DNA of 64,000 nt from Streptomyces sp. NBC_00663 (GCF_036226885.1 NZ_CP109027.1:5332001-5396000); one strand, 5' to 3'; counted from the stretch's first letter, positions 16,119 to 25,229 are shown. The notes: generated from the sequence alone by a model not told the origin. Numbers and translations are program-made.

Positions 16119-17762
16119 TCAGTCCTCCGCCAGCAGTTCATCGGCGTCCATGATCCGGTAGGCGTACCCCTGCTCCGCCAGGAACCGCTGCCGGTGCGCG
16201 GCGAAGTCCTGGTCGATCGTGTCGCGGGCGACCACGGAGTAGAAGTGGGCCTGGTGCCCGTCCGCCTTGGGCCGCAGCACCCGCCCCAGCCGCTGCGCCT
16301 CCTCCTGCCGGGACCCGAAGGTGCCCGACACCTGGATGGCGACCGTGGCCTCCGGCAGGTCGATGGAGAAGTTCGCCACCTTCGAGACGACGAGGACGCT
16401 GATCTCGCCCTCCCGGAAGGCGTCGAAGAGCTTCTCGCGCTGCGCGTTGGGTGTCTCACCCTTGATGACCGGCGCCCCGAGGTGCTCCCCGAGCTCGTCG
16501 AGCTGGTCGATGTACTGCCCGATGACCAGGATCTGCTGCCCGGCGAAGCGCCGCACGATCGCCTCGGTCACCTTCCGCTTCGTCGCGGTCGTGGCACAGA
16601 AGCGGTACTTCTCCTCCTGCTCGGCCGTGGCGTACGCGAGCCGCTCGGAGTCGGTCAGGTTGACCCGGACCTCGACACAGTCGGCGGGCGCGATGTAGCC
16701 CTGTGCCTCGATCTCCTTCCAGGGCGCGTCGAACCGCTTGGGGCCGATGAGCGAGAAGACGTCCGACTCCCGCCCGTCCTCCCGGACGAGGGTCGCGGTC
16801 AGCCCCAGCCGCCGCCGGGCCTGGAGGTCGGCGGTGAACTTGAACACGGGGGCGGGCAGCAGATGCACCTCGTCGTAGACGATCAGCCCCCAGTCCCGCG
16901 AGTCGAACAGCTCCAGGTGCGGATAGACACCCTTACGCCTGGTCGTCAGCACCTGGTAGGTGGCGATGGTGACGGGCCGGATCTCCTTCCGCGTCCCGCT
17001 GTACTCGCCGATCTCCTCCTCGGTCAGCGAGGTCCGCTTCACCAGCTCGTGCTTCCACTGCCGGGCGGAGACGGTGTTGGTGACGAGGATGAGGGTGGTC
17101 GACTTGGCCTGCGCCATGGATCCGGCCCCGACCAGGGTCTTCCCGGCACCACAGGGCAGCACCACGACCCCGGAGCCACCGTGCCAGAAGTTCTCCACGG
17201 CCTGCTTCTGGTACGGGCGCAGCGCCCAGCCGTCCTCGGCCAGCTCGATCGGATGCGCCTCGCCGTCCACGTACCCGGCGAGGTCCTCGGCCGGCCAGCC
17301 CAGCTTCAGCAGCGTCTGCTTGATCTGTCCGCGCTCGGAGGGGTGCACGGCGACGGTGTCCGGGTCGATCCGGGCCCCGACCAGCGGCGCGACCTTCTTC
17401 GACCGCAGGATCTCCTCCAGCACCGGCCGGTCGGTGGTCGTCAGCACCAGCCCGTGCGTCGGGTGCTTGGAGAGCGTCAGCCGTCCGTACCGGTCCATGG
17501 TCTCGGCGACGTCCACGAGCAGCGCGTGCGGCACCGGATACCGGCTGTACTGCACGAGCGCGTCGACGACCTGCTCGGCGTCATGCCCGGCCGCGCGGGC
17601 GTTCCACAGGCCCAGCGGTGTCACCCGGTAGGTGTGGATGTGCTCCGGTGCCCGCTCCAGCTCCGCGAACGGCGCGATGGACCGACGGCACTCGTCGGCC
17701 TGCTCGTGGTCGACTTCCAGGAGCAGAGTTTTGTCCGACTGGACGATCAGCGGTCCGTTCAC
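16119..17762 (-). CDS. XPB/Ssl2-type DNA repair helicase
   Basis: Superfamily 2 3'-5' DNA helicase of 547 residues, the bacterial counterpart of the TFIIH subunit XPB. An N-terminal XPB-specific region (residues ~1-170) precedes Walker A LPCGAGKTLVGAG near 204, NTVSARQWKHEL (motif Ia), YDEVHLLPA near 296 (DEVH box), LTATLVRED (motif III), then the second RecA domain with VLVVSKVANFSIDLPEA near 455 and QRLGRVLRPK near 490 (motif VI). GTG at 17762 is preceded by GGAAGG. In actinobacteria the gene usually neighbours a large helicase-associated protein, which is present here at 18459-21116. Confidence 0.93.
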   Translation of the reverse strand: MNGPLIVQSDKTLLLEVDHEQADECRRSIAPFAELERAPEHIHTYRVTPLGLWNARAAGHDAEQVVDALVQYSRYPVPHALLVDVAETMDRYGRLTLSKHPTHGLVLTTTDRPVLEEILRSKKVAPLVGARIDPDTVAVHPSERGQIKQTLLKLGWPAEDLAGYVDGEAHPIELAEDGWALRPYQKQAVENFWHGGSGVVVLPCGAGKTLVGAGSMAQAKSTTLILVTNTVSARQWKHELVKRTSLTEEEIGEYSGTRKEIRPVTIATYQVLTTRRKGVYPHLELFDSRDWGLIVYDEVHLLPAPVFKFTADLQARRRLGLTATLVREDGRESDVFSLIGPKRFDAPWKEIEAQGYIAPADCVEVRVNLTDSERLAYATAEQEEKYRFCATTATKRKVTEAIVRRFAGQQILVIGQYIDQLDELGEHLGAPVIKGETPNAQREKLFDAFREGEISVLVVSKVANFSIDLPEATVAIQVSGTFGSRQEEAQRLGRVLRPKADGHQAHFYSVVARDTIDQDFAAHRQRFLAEQGYAYRIMDADELLAED

Positions 17763-17907
17763 GTACGCACTTCCTTCCGCACGGGCCAAACCTCCAGTGT
17801 GCCGTATGCGGCGGGAAGGGGGTTCTCAGAAGACCACCGTCCTGTGCAACCCCTGACCGGCCTTGTCTGTCTAGTCGGGCGGGGACCGGCGGAGTGAGGA
17901 GCACGCG

Positions 17908-18450
17908 GTGATGTCGGTGGGCAGGTGGGGGTTCGGAATCGGGGCCACGGCGGTACTGGTGGCCACCGGGGCGTGGGTGATGTGGCCGCAGGGCGTCGAC
18001 CCCGACCTGTGGCACGAGATACGGCCCGCGATAGAGGCACATCTGGAGGCCGAGTCGCACGGCACCGGGTACGGCGAGACCGTCCCGGAGCTCGACGCCC
18101 GCTGGTTCTGCCACGCGGAGGCGCTGGAGCTCGACGAGCGCGACGGGGTCGTCCGGGCGGGCGTCGACACGCTCTGCATGGAGTACGGCGTCCAGGCACA
18201 CGCCCTCGTCGAGTGCTCCGGCGCCCATGTCCCGCAGGTGCTGCGCCTGGAGCGGGAGGCGTCCGGCGGCTACCGGATCGTGTCCCAGGAGGAGCCGCCC
18301 GACGGGGCGGAGTACGCGGAGTGGACCCACGCCCACTTCGGTCACTTCACCCGCGCCGAACTCGACGACACCCTCTCGGCCACGCCCCTGGAGGCCGCCG
18401 CCCGCACCCACTTCGGCCTGGCCGCGGACGCCCCGGTGAGTGACTGCTAG
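17908..18450 (+). CDS. Membrane-anchored hypothetical protein
   Basis: A 180-residue protein with one N-terminal transmembrane segment (FGIGATAVLVATGAWVMW, residues ~9-26) and an extracytoplasmic domain containing WFCHAEALELDER, DTLCMEYGVQ and LVECSGAHV, so at least three cysteines outside the membrane. The end (EWTHAHFGHFTRAELDDTL) is helical. GTG at 17908 and ATG at 17911 are adjacent alternatives behind GAGTGAGGAG. It sits between the two XPB-related genes on the opposite strand. Function unknown. Confidence 0.75.
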   Translation: MMSVGRWGFGIGATAVLVATGAWVMWPQGVDPDLWHEIRPAIEAHLEAESHGTGYGETVPELDARWFCHAEALELDERDGVVRAGVDTLCMEYGVQAHALVECSGAHVPQVLRLEREASGGYRIVSQEEPPDGAEYAEWTHAHFGHFTRAELDDTLSATPLEAAARTHFGLAADAPVSDC

Positions 18451-18458
18451 GTCCTGCC

Positions 18459-21116
18459 TCAGGGGCCCGGCCGGCCTTGTTCGTCGGCCAGCTCCGCCAC
18501 CCCGGTGATCCGGTGCAGTGGATACGTCCTTACCTCGTCCGCCGTGTGGTCGTACGCGGTGACGAAGCCGCCCTCGACCCGGACCGGGGCGATGACGCGC
18601 TGGCTGGCGGCGCCCTCGGCGTTGACGTATCCGATCCACAGGGCCTCGCCGGTGAGGACGGCTGCCTGCATGGTGGCGAGGGTCTCGGCGGAGCTGGTGC
18701 GGGGGAGGCCGCCCGTCGGGCTCGCCGAGGGTGTCTCCTTGCGCGGGGTCGTGGAAGCCAGGTCACCGGCGCGGATCGCGCGGATCGCCGCCGCCAGCAG
18801 CGTGGTGTCCGGCACCGGCGGGCCGTCCGGGACCGGCTCGGGTGCCGTGCGCGGCGGGGTGCGGTGGGCGTGCGCGCGGGCGATGAGGACATCGCCCTCG
18901 GCGGACTCGGCGGCGGGCGCGAAGCCCATCGAGCGCAGCCCGTCCAGGAGGGCGGCCGGGTCGGCCTGCGAGGCCAGCACGGTCGGGGCCAGGCGGCGCA
19001 GGCCCAGCCCCGCCGCCCGCTTGTCGGCGAGGATCTCGTTGAGCACGGCGTCGTCGTCGCACCGCACGTACGCGGAGGCCGCGCCGACCCGCAGATGCCC
19101 GTGCCTACGGGCCACGTCGTCGATCAGATAGGCCAGCGGCTGCGGCACCGGCGTACGGGAGTGCGCGGCGAGGAAGGCGTGCAGGTCGGAGGCGGACCGC
19201 CCGGCGTCCAGCGCCCGCCGCACCGAGCCCGGCGTGAACCGGTACACGGTCGCGCCACCCTTCGACTCCACGTCCGCCAGCACCCCCAGCGTGTCCGCGA
19301 GCGGCCGTCGCAGCGGCCCGGGCGCCACCGCCGTCAGGTCGGCCTGGAGCAGCACGTGGTCGAGCGGCTCGGGCAGCAGCGGCGCGAGCAGCCGCCCGGC
19401 GGCCGCGGCGGCGACGGCCTGCTCGGCGGCGGAGAGGGGTTCGGGGTGGGGTGCCGGTACGGGGTGATGGTGCGCGGGGTGGTGGTGCACGGGGAGCTTG
19501 TCGCCGGGGCCGGCCGGCTCGTGTTCGGCGGCCCTGGCGGGGGCGGCGGCCCCCAGCAACGCCCGCCCGTGCGCCGACAGCGCCCCGCGCCCGGTGACAC
19601 CGAGCATCTCGGCCTCGCTGAGCGCCCACTGGGCGAGACGGGAGCGGAGGTCGTCGCCGGGAGAGCCGGGACCGCCGGGAGAGCCGGGGGAGCCAGGGAC
19701 GCCGGGAGAGCCGGGGACATCGTGGCCCCCGCTCGGCCCCTGCGCCCCTTGAGCCCCCTGCGCCCCCCGCAACGGCCGTTCCCACCGCAGCCGCGCCAGC
19801 ACCGATTCCGCCGCCGGTGCCGCCCCCTCCGGGAGCCCCGCCAGCAGCGTCAGCACCCGGTGGCGTACCTCCGACGCGGCGCTGCGGTCGAGGCCCGGAC
19901 CGAGTGCCGACAGGGCCCGTTCCTTCGCGTCCCGGCCGCCGACCAGCCCGGCCGTGCGGGTCGCCGCCAGCCATGCCTCCGCGAGCCGCGCCCACCGTTC
20001 GGCGGCGGGCTGTTCCAGCCACTCGTCGTACGCCGGGGTCGCCGCGTACCGCTCGTCGGCCTCCCCGTCGGAGGCCAGCAGCCCGGCGGCGTAGGCCAGT
20101 TCGACCCAGAACGCGGCGATGGGCTCGGGCACGTCGAGGGCGACCGCGGTCCGCTTCAGGTCCCGCACGCTCAGCCCGCCGGCCCGCAGCACCGTCGGCC
20201 CGCCCTCGTCCCAGTCCTTCAGCAGCTCCTCGACTGTCGCCAGCGCCGTGTACGCCTGTCCGGCCGCCGTCGCGTCCACAACCTGTGGACGGTAGGTCGC
20301 CACCGGTTCCACGACCGGCGGCACCGGCTCGGTCACCCGGTGCGCGAGCCCGCCCCGCAGATGCAGCGCGACCTCACGCGGCAGGACGACCGTCCCCGGC
20401 GACGTCGGCAGCAGCAGCCCGAGGTCGAGGAGCCGCCGCAGCCGGGGCGCCGGATCCGCGGTGACCTGCCCGTACGGCGGCCCCCACACCAGCCGCCGCA
20501 GCACGTCGAGGGACTCCTCCGGCAGCCCGCCGAGCAGCTTCGTCATCCGCTTGCGGTCGGTGAACAGCCCGGCCAGGGCGGCCACGGCCGACACGGAGTC
20601 GTGCGTGGACGGCAGCCCGGCCGCCGCCACGAGCTCCTGGATCCGCCCCGGCGACATCCCCGCCGACGCCTCCTGCACGGTCGGCCCGAGCCCCGTCGGC
20701 GACGGATGCTGCGGCGAGGGCGCGAGCAGTTCCCGCGCGGTGCGCACCAGCCGCAGCCGCTCGTCCTCGCCCCACACCAGCGCCTGCTCGCGCAGCGTGC
20801 CCAGCGCCCGGGGCAGCGCGGCGGCGACGGTGGGGTCCCCGGCGTCCCCGGCCATCAGCCCGAGCAGTTCCTCGTACGACGCCGGGTCCTGGGCCACCGC
20901 GAGCGCCTCCGCCGTCTGAAGCGCGAACCGGTCCAGGCGTTCGAGGGCGCGCACGACCGAGGCGCGCGTCCCGGCGCGGGTGGCGAGCTGGGTGAGGTCG
21001 GTGGGGACGGGGGTGATGAGATCGGGGCGGGCCCGCAGCAGCAGGGCCAGGGAGGCGTCGTCCCTGGCCCGGAGGGCTTCGGCGAGGGAGCGGGGCGGGG
21101 TGGCCGGGGTGCTCAT
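18459..21116 (-). CDS. Large helicase-associated protein (XPB partner) with WYL-like C-terminus
   Basis: An 885-residue protein of the actinobacterial helicase C-terminal/XPB-associated family (mycobacterial counterparts sit next to ercc3, from memory). It has no Walker motifs. The N-terminal part (RSLAEALRARDDASLALLLRARPDL, then RFALQTAEALAVA) is winged-helix-like. A low-complexity segment near residues 450-487 is collagen-like (GAQGAQGAQG, then PGSPG repeats; DNA 19657-19770) and a His/Pro tract (VHHHPAHHHPVPAPHP) follows. The last ~90 residues (LWIGYVNAEGAASQRVIAP, ITGVAELAD) look like a WYL domain. It may modulate XPB. ATG at 21116 begins MSTPATPPRSLAEAL. Confidence 0.85.
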   Translation of the reverse strand: MSTPATPPRSLAEALRARDDASLALLLRARPDLITPVPTDLTQLATRAGTRASVVRALERLDRFALQTAEALAVAQDPASYEELLGLMAGDAGDPTVAAALPRALGTLREQALVWGEDERLRLVRTARELLAPSPQHPSPTGLGPTVQEASAGMSPGRIQELVAAAGLPSTHDSVSAVAALAGLFTDRKRMTKLLGGLPEESLDVLRRLVWGPPYGQVTADPAPRLRRLLDLGLLLPTSPGTVVLPREVALHLRGGLAHRVTEPVPPVVEPVATYRPQVVDATAAGQAYTALATVEELLKDWDEGGPTVLRAGGLSVRDLKRTAVALDVPEPIAAFWVELAYAAGLLASDGEADERYAATPAYDEWLEQPAAERWARLAEAWLAATRTAGLVGGRDAKERALSALGPGLDRSAASEVRHRVLTLLAGLPEGAAPAAESVLARLRWERPLRGAQGAQGAQGPSGGHDVPGSPGVPGSPGSPGGPGSPGDDLRSRLAQWALSEAEMLGVTGRGALSAHGRALLGAAAPARAAEHEPAGPGDKLPVHHHPAHHHPVPAPHPEPLSAAEQAVAAAAAGRLLAPLLPEPLDHVLLQADLTAVAPGPLRRPLADTLGVLADVESKGGATVYRFTPGSVRRALDAGRSASDLHAFLAAHSRTPVPQPLAYLIDDVARRHGHLRVGAASAYVRCDDDAVLNEILADKRAAGLGLRRLAPTVLASQADPAALLDGLRSMGFAPAAESAEGDVLIARAHAHRTPPRTAPEPVPDGPPVPDTTLLAAAIRAIRAGDLASTTPRKETPSASPTGGLPRTSSAETLATMQAAVLTGEALWIGYVNAEGAASQRVIAPVRVEGGFVTAYDHTADEVRTYPLHRITGVAELADEQGRPGP

Positions 21117-21269
21117 CCGACCCACGGTAGCGGGTGGGTACGACGGTGAGGTGCGGCCCAGCGGCTCGCGACCCGCCCCGGCGGCACGACCGTACGCGGC
21201 CACGTCGGCCGCCCCGCGCGCGATACGGTCACCACGGGGCATCAACCCGCCGCCCCCCGGAGGGACTTC

Positions 21270-22265
21270 GTGGGAATCGAGAGCGATCAGGTCGTCTACG
21301 AGTATCTGAGCCGCGTCGGCGACGTCGCGCAGCAGCGGCAGTTGCCGTCCGGCACTCGCATGCGCCTCGTCTCCGAGCTGCGCAACGAGATCGACCGGCG
21401 CCGCGCCAAGGCCCCCGTGGACAGTCCCGCGGCCGTGCGCCGCATCATCGACCGTCTCGGCAGCCCCGACGATGTCGTCACCGCGGCCGGCGCCACCCCG
21501 CAGAGCACGTCGGTGCCCGCGCCCACCCCCACCGCCGTACCCGTGCAGCGCGACCGGGAGGTGGCGGAGCCGCGCCCCAAGGGCCTGCGCCGCATCATCC
21601 CCAAGCCCCGCCCCGCCGAGACCTCGAAGACGCCGGACGAGGTCCCCGCCCCACCGCACCTCGCCTCCGCGGCCGACCTCGGGGACAGCGAGCTGCGGCC
21701 CGACTGGTGGCGGCTGGACGACACTCCGTTCGGCGCCGGGGAGAGCGTCCCGGGTTTCGTCGGCGGTGTGGAGATCCCCGAGCTGCTCAAGCCTCCGCCG
21801 CCGAAGCAGGACCCGAAGCCGCTGGTCGAGAAGGCCGGGGAGCCCGAGGAAGAGGAACTGGAGGAGGCCGCCGGGGAGATCGCGGCCCCACGCCGCCGCC
21901 TCTCGTCCCTCTTCAGGGCCCCCCAGGGCAAGTGGACCAACCCCCTGCTCCTGCTCGCCGCCGCTCTCCTGGTCGCGGGCGCGGCGATCGGCAACCTCGT
22001 CGTGCTCCTCCTCGGCTGGCTGATCGCCTACGCCTCACGGCGGCTGACCGACCGGGAGACGAAGTGGGCGGTGATGTATCTGCCCGGCCTGGCGCTCACC
22101 GCCGGGATCGTGTGGCTGTGGGGCAGGACCGAGGGCCGCTGGGGCGACCCCATCGCCGAGGGCCGGATGAACGCCGCGGTCGCCGACACCTGGCCGTGGG
22201 TGGTGCGGGGCGCGGCGGTGGCGTCGGCGCTGTTCCTGGTGTGGCGGTCCCAGCGACGGAAATAG
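21270..22265 (+). CDS. HAAS-type membrane protein
   Basis: A 331-residue protein. Residues ~1-75 (YEYLSRVGDVAQQRQLPSGT, LRNEIDRRR, AVRRIIDRLGSPDDVV) resemble the HAAS helical signalling domain found beside or fused to bacterial membrane sensors. A long Pro/Glu-rich linker (~80-220) follows. The C-terminal ~110 residues hold about four transmembrane helices (LLLLAAALLVAGAAIGNLVV onward) and a basic tail. GTG at 21270 follows GGAGG at 21259-21263. It is transcribed divergently from the XPB partner gene and toward a HAD hydrolase 29 bases downstream. Confidence 0.8.
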   Translation: MGIESDQVVYEYLSRVGDVAQQRQLPSGTRMRLVSELRNEIDRRRAKAPVDSPAAVRRIIDRLGSPDDVVTAAGATPQSTSVPAPTPTAVPVQRDREVAEPRPKGLRRIIPKPRPAETSKTPDEVPAPPHLASAADLGDSELRPDWWRLDDTPFGAGESVPGFVGGVEIPELLKPPPPKQDPKPLVEKAGEPEEEELEEAAGEIAAPRRRLSSLFRAPQGKWTNPLLLLAAALLVAGAAIGNLVVLLLGWLIAYASRRLTDRETKWAVMYLPGLALTAGIVWLWGRTEGRWGDPIAEGRMNAAVADTWPWVVRGAAVASALFLVWRSQRRK

Positions 22266-22294
22266 CGGGAAGCCCATTGCCGCGCCCGGGCACA

Positions 22295-22939
22295 ATGGCC
22301 CATATGGCCTCTACACCCTTCTCCGCCGCCCCGACCGTCGGCTTCGACCTCGACATGACCCTCATCGACTCCCGCCCCGGCATCCGCGCCTGCTATGTGG
22401 CGCTCGCCGAGCGGACGGGGACGTACATCGACGCCGACCTGGCGGTGACGCGGCTCGGGCCGCCGCTGGCGGAGGAGATGGCCCACTGGTTTCCCGCGGA
22501 GCAGGTCCCGGCCGTCGCCGATCTCTACCGCGAGCTCTATCCGACGTATGCCATCACCGGCACCCTCGCGATGCCGGGTGCCCGGGAGGCGATAGCGGCC
22601 GTGCAGGCGGCGGGCGGCCGGGCCGTCGTCGTGACCGCCAAGTGGGAGCCCAACGCCAAGTTGCACATGGAGCACCTGGGCATGGCGCCCGACGCGGTCA
22701 TCGGCAACCTGTGGGCCGAGCAGAAGGCGGTGGCCCTGCGTGAGCACGGGGCGAGCGTGTACGTCGGCGACCACGTCGGTGACGTGCGCGGTGCCCGCGC
22801 CGCCGGGGCGCTGTCGGTGGCGGTGCCGACGGGCCCGTGCGGCGCGGTGGAGCTGACCGGGGCCGGTGCGGACGTCGTGCTCGACGACCTCACCCGGTTC
22901 CCCGACTGGCTCGCCGGCTACCTTCCGGCGCGCGCCTGA
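22295..22939 (+). CDS. HAD family hydrolase
   Basis: A cytoplasmic phosphatase-like protein of 214 residues (or 211 from the second ATG at 22304). Motif I is GFDLDMTLIDS near residue 17 with nucleophile and acid Asp; motif II is VVTAKWE near 110; the Lys and motif IV region YVGDHVGDVRGARAAG is near 152. A helical cap (AERTGTYIDADLAVTRLGPPL) fits the phosphoglycolate phosphatase-like branch. Substrate not predictable. It ends 22 bases inside the convergent small membrane gene. Confidence 0.85.
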   Translation: MAHMASTPFSAAPTVGFDLDMTLIDSRPGIRACYVALAERTGTYIDADLAVTRLGPPLAEEMAHWFPAEQVPAVADLYRELYPTYAITGTLAMPGAREAIAAVQAAGGRAVVVTAKWEPNAKLHMEHLGMAPDAVIGNLWAEQKAVALREHGASVYVGDHVGDVRGARAAGALSVAVPTGPCGAVELTGAGADVVLDDLTRFPDWLAGYLPARA

Positions 22940-23166
22940 CGCCGCCCCGCGGCGACCGACTGAAGCACTCCGGCCCCGGCCATCAGGAAGCCGACGCCCA
23001 TCAGCATGCTCAGTCCGAACATGTACGTCGGAAAGGGCGTCGTACCGAGCAGGAACGGGGCCACGGTGACCAGAGTGGCCACGGCGCCGATGAAGAACAC
23101 GACGGCACCGGCACGGATCAGTCGGTCACCGGGCACGGCGGAATTCGTTTGGGTTTTGTCACGCAC
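22918..23166 (-). CDS. Small two-helix membrane protein
   Basis: An 82-residue protein with two hydrophobic helices (AGAVVFFIGAVATLVTVAPFLL and FGLSMLMGVGFLMAGAGVLQ) joined by TPFPTYMF and ending in a basic tail (AAGRRQARAGR). GTG at 23166 (VRDKTQTN) was chosen; an upstream ATG at 23199 adds residues that look like leader. Its 3' end overlaps the HAD gene by 22 bases in convergent orientation. Family not recognised; typical of small conserved actinobacterial membrane proteins. Confidence 0.7.
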   Translation of the reverse strand: MRDKTQTNSAVPGDRLIRAGAVVFFIGAVATLVTVAPFLLGTTPFPTYMFGLSMLMGVGFLMAGAGVLQSVAAGRRQARAGR

Positions 23167-23211
23167 CGGACCAGGGTAGTTCCCTGCCCGGAGGAACAAC
23201 CGGGCGACGTC

Positions 23212-23239
23212 TTGTCACCGGCCTGAAGACCATTAGCCT
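23212..23239 (+). promoter_or_regulatory. Sigma-70/HrdB-like promoter of the cold-shock gene
   Basis: TTGTCA at 23212-23217 and TAGCCT at 23234-23239, spaced by 16 bases, lie 92 bases before the cold-shock GTG. That leaves an ~85-base leader, consistent with the long 5' UTRs of csp genes. Confidence 0.5.
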
Positions 23240-23330
23240 TGGTACCGGCGGGTCCCGACGACCCGCCCCAGTGCTATCAAGAGCCGTTTCAGAAGCAGTT
23301 TTCCGACGAGTACGAGGACGAGGAACAGAC

Positions 23331-23714
23331 GTGCCTACCGGCAAGGTCAAGTGGTTCAACAGCGAGAAGGGCTTCGGCTTTCTCTCCCGCGACGACGGCG
23401 GTGACGTCTTCGTCCATTCCTCGGTCCTCCCCGCCGGAGTCGAGACACTGAAGCCGGGCCAGCGAGTGGAGTTCGGGGTCGTCGCCGGACAGCGCGGTGA
23501 CCAGGCCCTTTCGGTCGTCATCCTCGATCCGACCCCGTCGGTCGCGGCGGCGACCCGTAAGAAGCCCGACGAACTGGCCTCCATCGTCCAGGATTTGACG
23601 ACCCTCCTGGAGAACATCACGCCGATGCTGGAGCGCGGCCGCTACCCCGACAAGGTCGCCGGAAACAAGATCGCCGGCCTGCTGCGCGCGGTCGCCGATC
23701 AACTCGACGTATAG
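23331..23714 (+). CDS. Cold-shock domain protein with C-terminal extension
   Basis: Nucleic-acid-binding protein of 127 residues. Residues 1-66 are a cold-shock domain with RNP1-type EKGFGFLSRDD and RNP2-type DVFVHSSVLP, starting VPTGKVKWFNSEKGFGF. The remaining ~60 residues (DELASIVQDLTTLLENITPMLERGRYPDKVAGNKIAGLLRAVADQL, as helices) are an extension seen in a longer actinobacterial CSD class beside mqnD rather than in 67-residue CspA. GTG at 23331 follows GAGGA. It is convergent with mqnD with only 24 bases between stops. Confidence 0.93.
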   Translation: MPTGKVKWFNSEKGFGFLSRDDGGDVFVHSSVLPAGVETLKPGQRVEFGVVAGQRGDQALSVVILDPTPSVAAATRKKPDELASIVQDLTTLLENITPMLERGRYPDKVAGNKIAGLLRAVADQLDV

Positions 23715-23738
23715 AAGCCGTACGGAACTGGTGGATTT

Positions 23739-24578
23739 CTAAGGGAATTCCAGCGCGTCCGGGCCGAGGGGCGGCACCAGCCCCTCGGCCGCCGCGCGCG
23801 TCAGCAGTCCCCTGACCGCGGCGTATCCGTCCGTGCCGAGATCCGCCGTGAACTCGTTGACGTACAGCCCGATGTGCTGGTCGGCGACGGCCGGGTCCAT
23901 CTCCTGGGCGTGTTCCATGACGTACGGCCGGGACACCTCGGGCTCGTCCCAGGCGGCGCGCACGGAGCCGCGGATGGAGTCGGCGAGCAGCGTCAGCGTC
24001 TGCGTCCCCAGCGACCGCTTGGCGATGATCGCGCCCAGCGGAATGGGCAGCCCGGTCGTCTCCTCCCAGTGCTCGCCCATGTCGGCGAGCTTGTGCAGCC
24101 CGTAGTTCTGGTAGGTGAAGCGGGCCTCGTGGATGACGAGTCCGGCGTCGGCCTTTCCGTCCCGCACGGCCGGCATGATCTCGTGGAACGGCATGACGAC
24201 GATCTCGCCGACCCCGCCCGGCAGCGTGTCCGCCGCCCACAGCCGGAACAGCAGATACGCCGTCGACCGCTCGCTCGGCACCGCGACCGTCCGGCCACTG
24301 AGATCGGCGCCGGCCTCCCGGGTCAGCACCAGTGGCCCGCAGCCCCGCCCCAGCGCGCCTCCGCAGGGCAGCAGGGCGTACTCGTCGAGGACGTACGGCA
24401 GCACGGCGTACGACACCTTCAGCACATCCAGCTCACCGCGCTCGGCCATGCCGTTGGTGATGTCGATGTCCGCGAACGTGACGTCCAGCGCCGGCGCGTC
24501 CGGCACCCGGCCGTGCGCCAGGGCGTCGAAGACGAAGGTGTCGTTCGGACAGGGCGAGTAAGCGATGTCGAGCCTCAT
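23739..24578 (-). CDS. mqnD: 1,4-dihydroxy-6-naphthoate synthase (futalosine pathway)
   Basis: Enzyme of the futalosine route to menaquinone, converting cyclic de-hypoxanthine futalosine to 1,4-dihydroxy-6-naphthoate. The 279-residue protein has the periplasmic-binding-protein fold signature MRLDIAYSPCPNDTFVFDAL at the start, DITNGMAERGELDVLKVSY near 42, PLVLTREAG, VIHEARFTYQNYGL near 147 and DLGEHWEETTGLPIPLGAI-like sequence after it (here ADMGEHWEE). ATG at 24578 overlaps the mqnB stop in ATGA, so both are translated in tandem. The in-frame ATG at 24590 would lie inside mqnB. Confidence 0.95.
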   Translation of the reverse strand: MRLDIAYSPCPNDTFVFDALAHGRVPDAPALDVTFADIDITNGMAERGELDVLKVSYAVLPYVLDEYALLPCGGALGRGCGPLVLTREAGADLSGRTVAVPSERSTAYLLFRLWAADTLPGGVGEIVVMPFHEIMPAVRDGKADAGLVIHEARFTYQNYGLHKLADMGEHWEETTGLPIPLGAIIAKRSLGTQTLTLLADSIRGSVRAAWDEPEVSRPYVMEHAQEMDPAVADQHIGLYVNEFTADLGTDGYAAVRGLLTRAAAEGLVPPLGPDALEFP

Positions 24579-25216
24579 ACCGTCTTCCAACTCTCCAATA
24601 CCGGTGCGAGCTTCCCGAAGCCCTCGGTCAGGGCCTGGAGTGCGTCCCCGATCCGCCAGGCGGCGCGGTCGCGCGGGCCGACGGGGTTGGAGACGGCCCG
24701 GATCTCCAGCACGGGTACCCCGTGCAGAACGGCGGCCTCGGCGACACCGAAGCCCTCCATCGCCTCGGCGAGCGCGGTGGGGTGACGGTCCTTCAGGAGC
24801 GCCGCGCGGGCGGCGGTCCCGGTCACGGTCGAGACGGTGAGCACGGCTCCGGCGCGGGCGCCGGTGGCGGCGACGGCCTCTCGTACGAGTGCTTCCGGCG
24901 GACGGTGGCTGACGGTCCCGAAGCCCAGCTCGGTGACCGGCACGAACCCGTCGGCCGTCTCGGCGCCCAGGTCCGCCGCGGTGATCTCGTCGGCGACGAC
25001 GAGCGACCCGACGGGCGCGTCGGGCTGGAAGCCGCCGGCGATCCCGGCGGAGACGACGAGGCCGTAGGGGGCGGCTGCGAGGGCCGTCGCGGTGGCCGCG
25101 GCGGCGCGGGCGGGGCCCACCCCCGCCGCGATCACCTCGATGTCCGTGGTCCCCGACAACGCGCGAGCCACCGCGTCCCGTTCGACCGGGACCGCGGTGG
25201 CTACGAGGATGCGCAT
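24575..25216 (-). CDS. mqnB: Futalosine hydrolase
   Basis: Nucleosidase of 213 residues that removes hypoxanthine from futalosine in menaquinone synthesis. It has the MTA/SAH nucleosidase fold: MRILVATAVPVERDAVARAL at the start, AAGVGPARAAAATATAL near 37, GLVVSAGIAGGF near 57, VADEITAADLGAET near 78 (MqnB-specific), AEAMEGFGVAEAAVLHG near 156 (substrate Glu) and EIRAVSNPVGPRDRAAW near 178. ATG at 25216. It is four-base coupled to mqnD, forming a two-gene menaquinone unit. Confidence 0.94.
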   Translation of the reverse strand: MRILVATAVPVERDAVARALSGTTDIEVIAAGVGPARAAAATATALAAAPYGLVVSAGIAGGFQPDAPVGSLVVADEITAADLGAETADGFVPVTELGFGTVSHRPPEALVREAVAATGARAGAVLTVSTVTGTAARAALLKDRHPTALAEAMEGFGVAEAAVLHGVPVLEIRAVSNPVGPRDRAAWRIGDALQALTEGFGKLAPVLESWKTV

Positions 25217-25229
25217 GGCGTACGACGGC

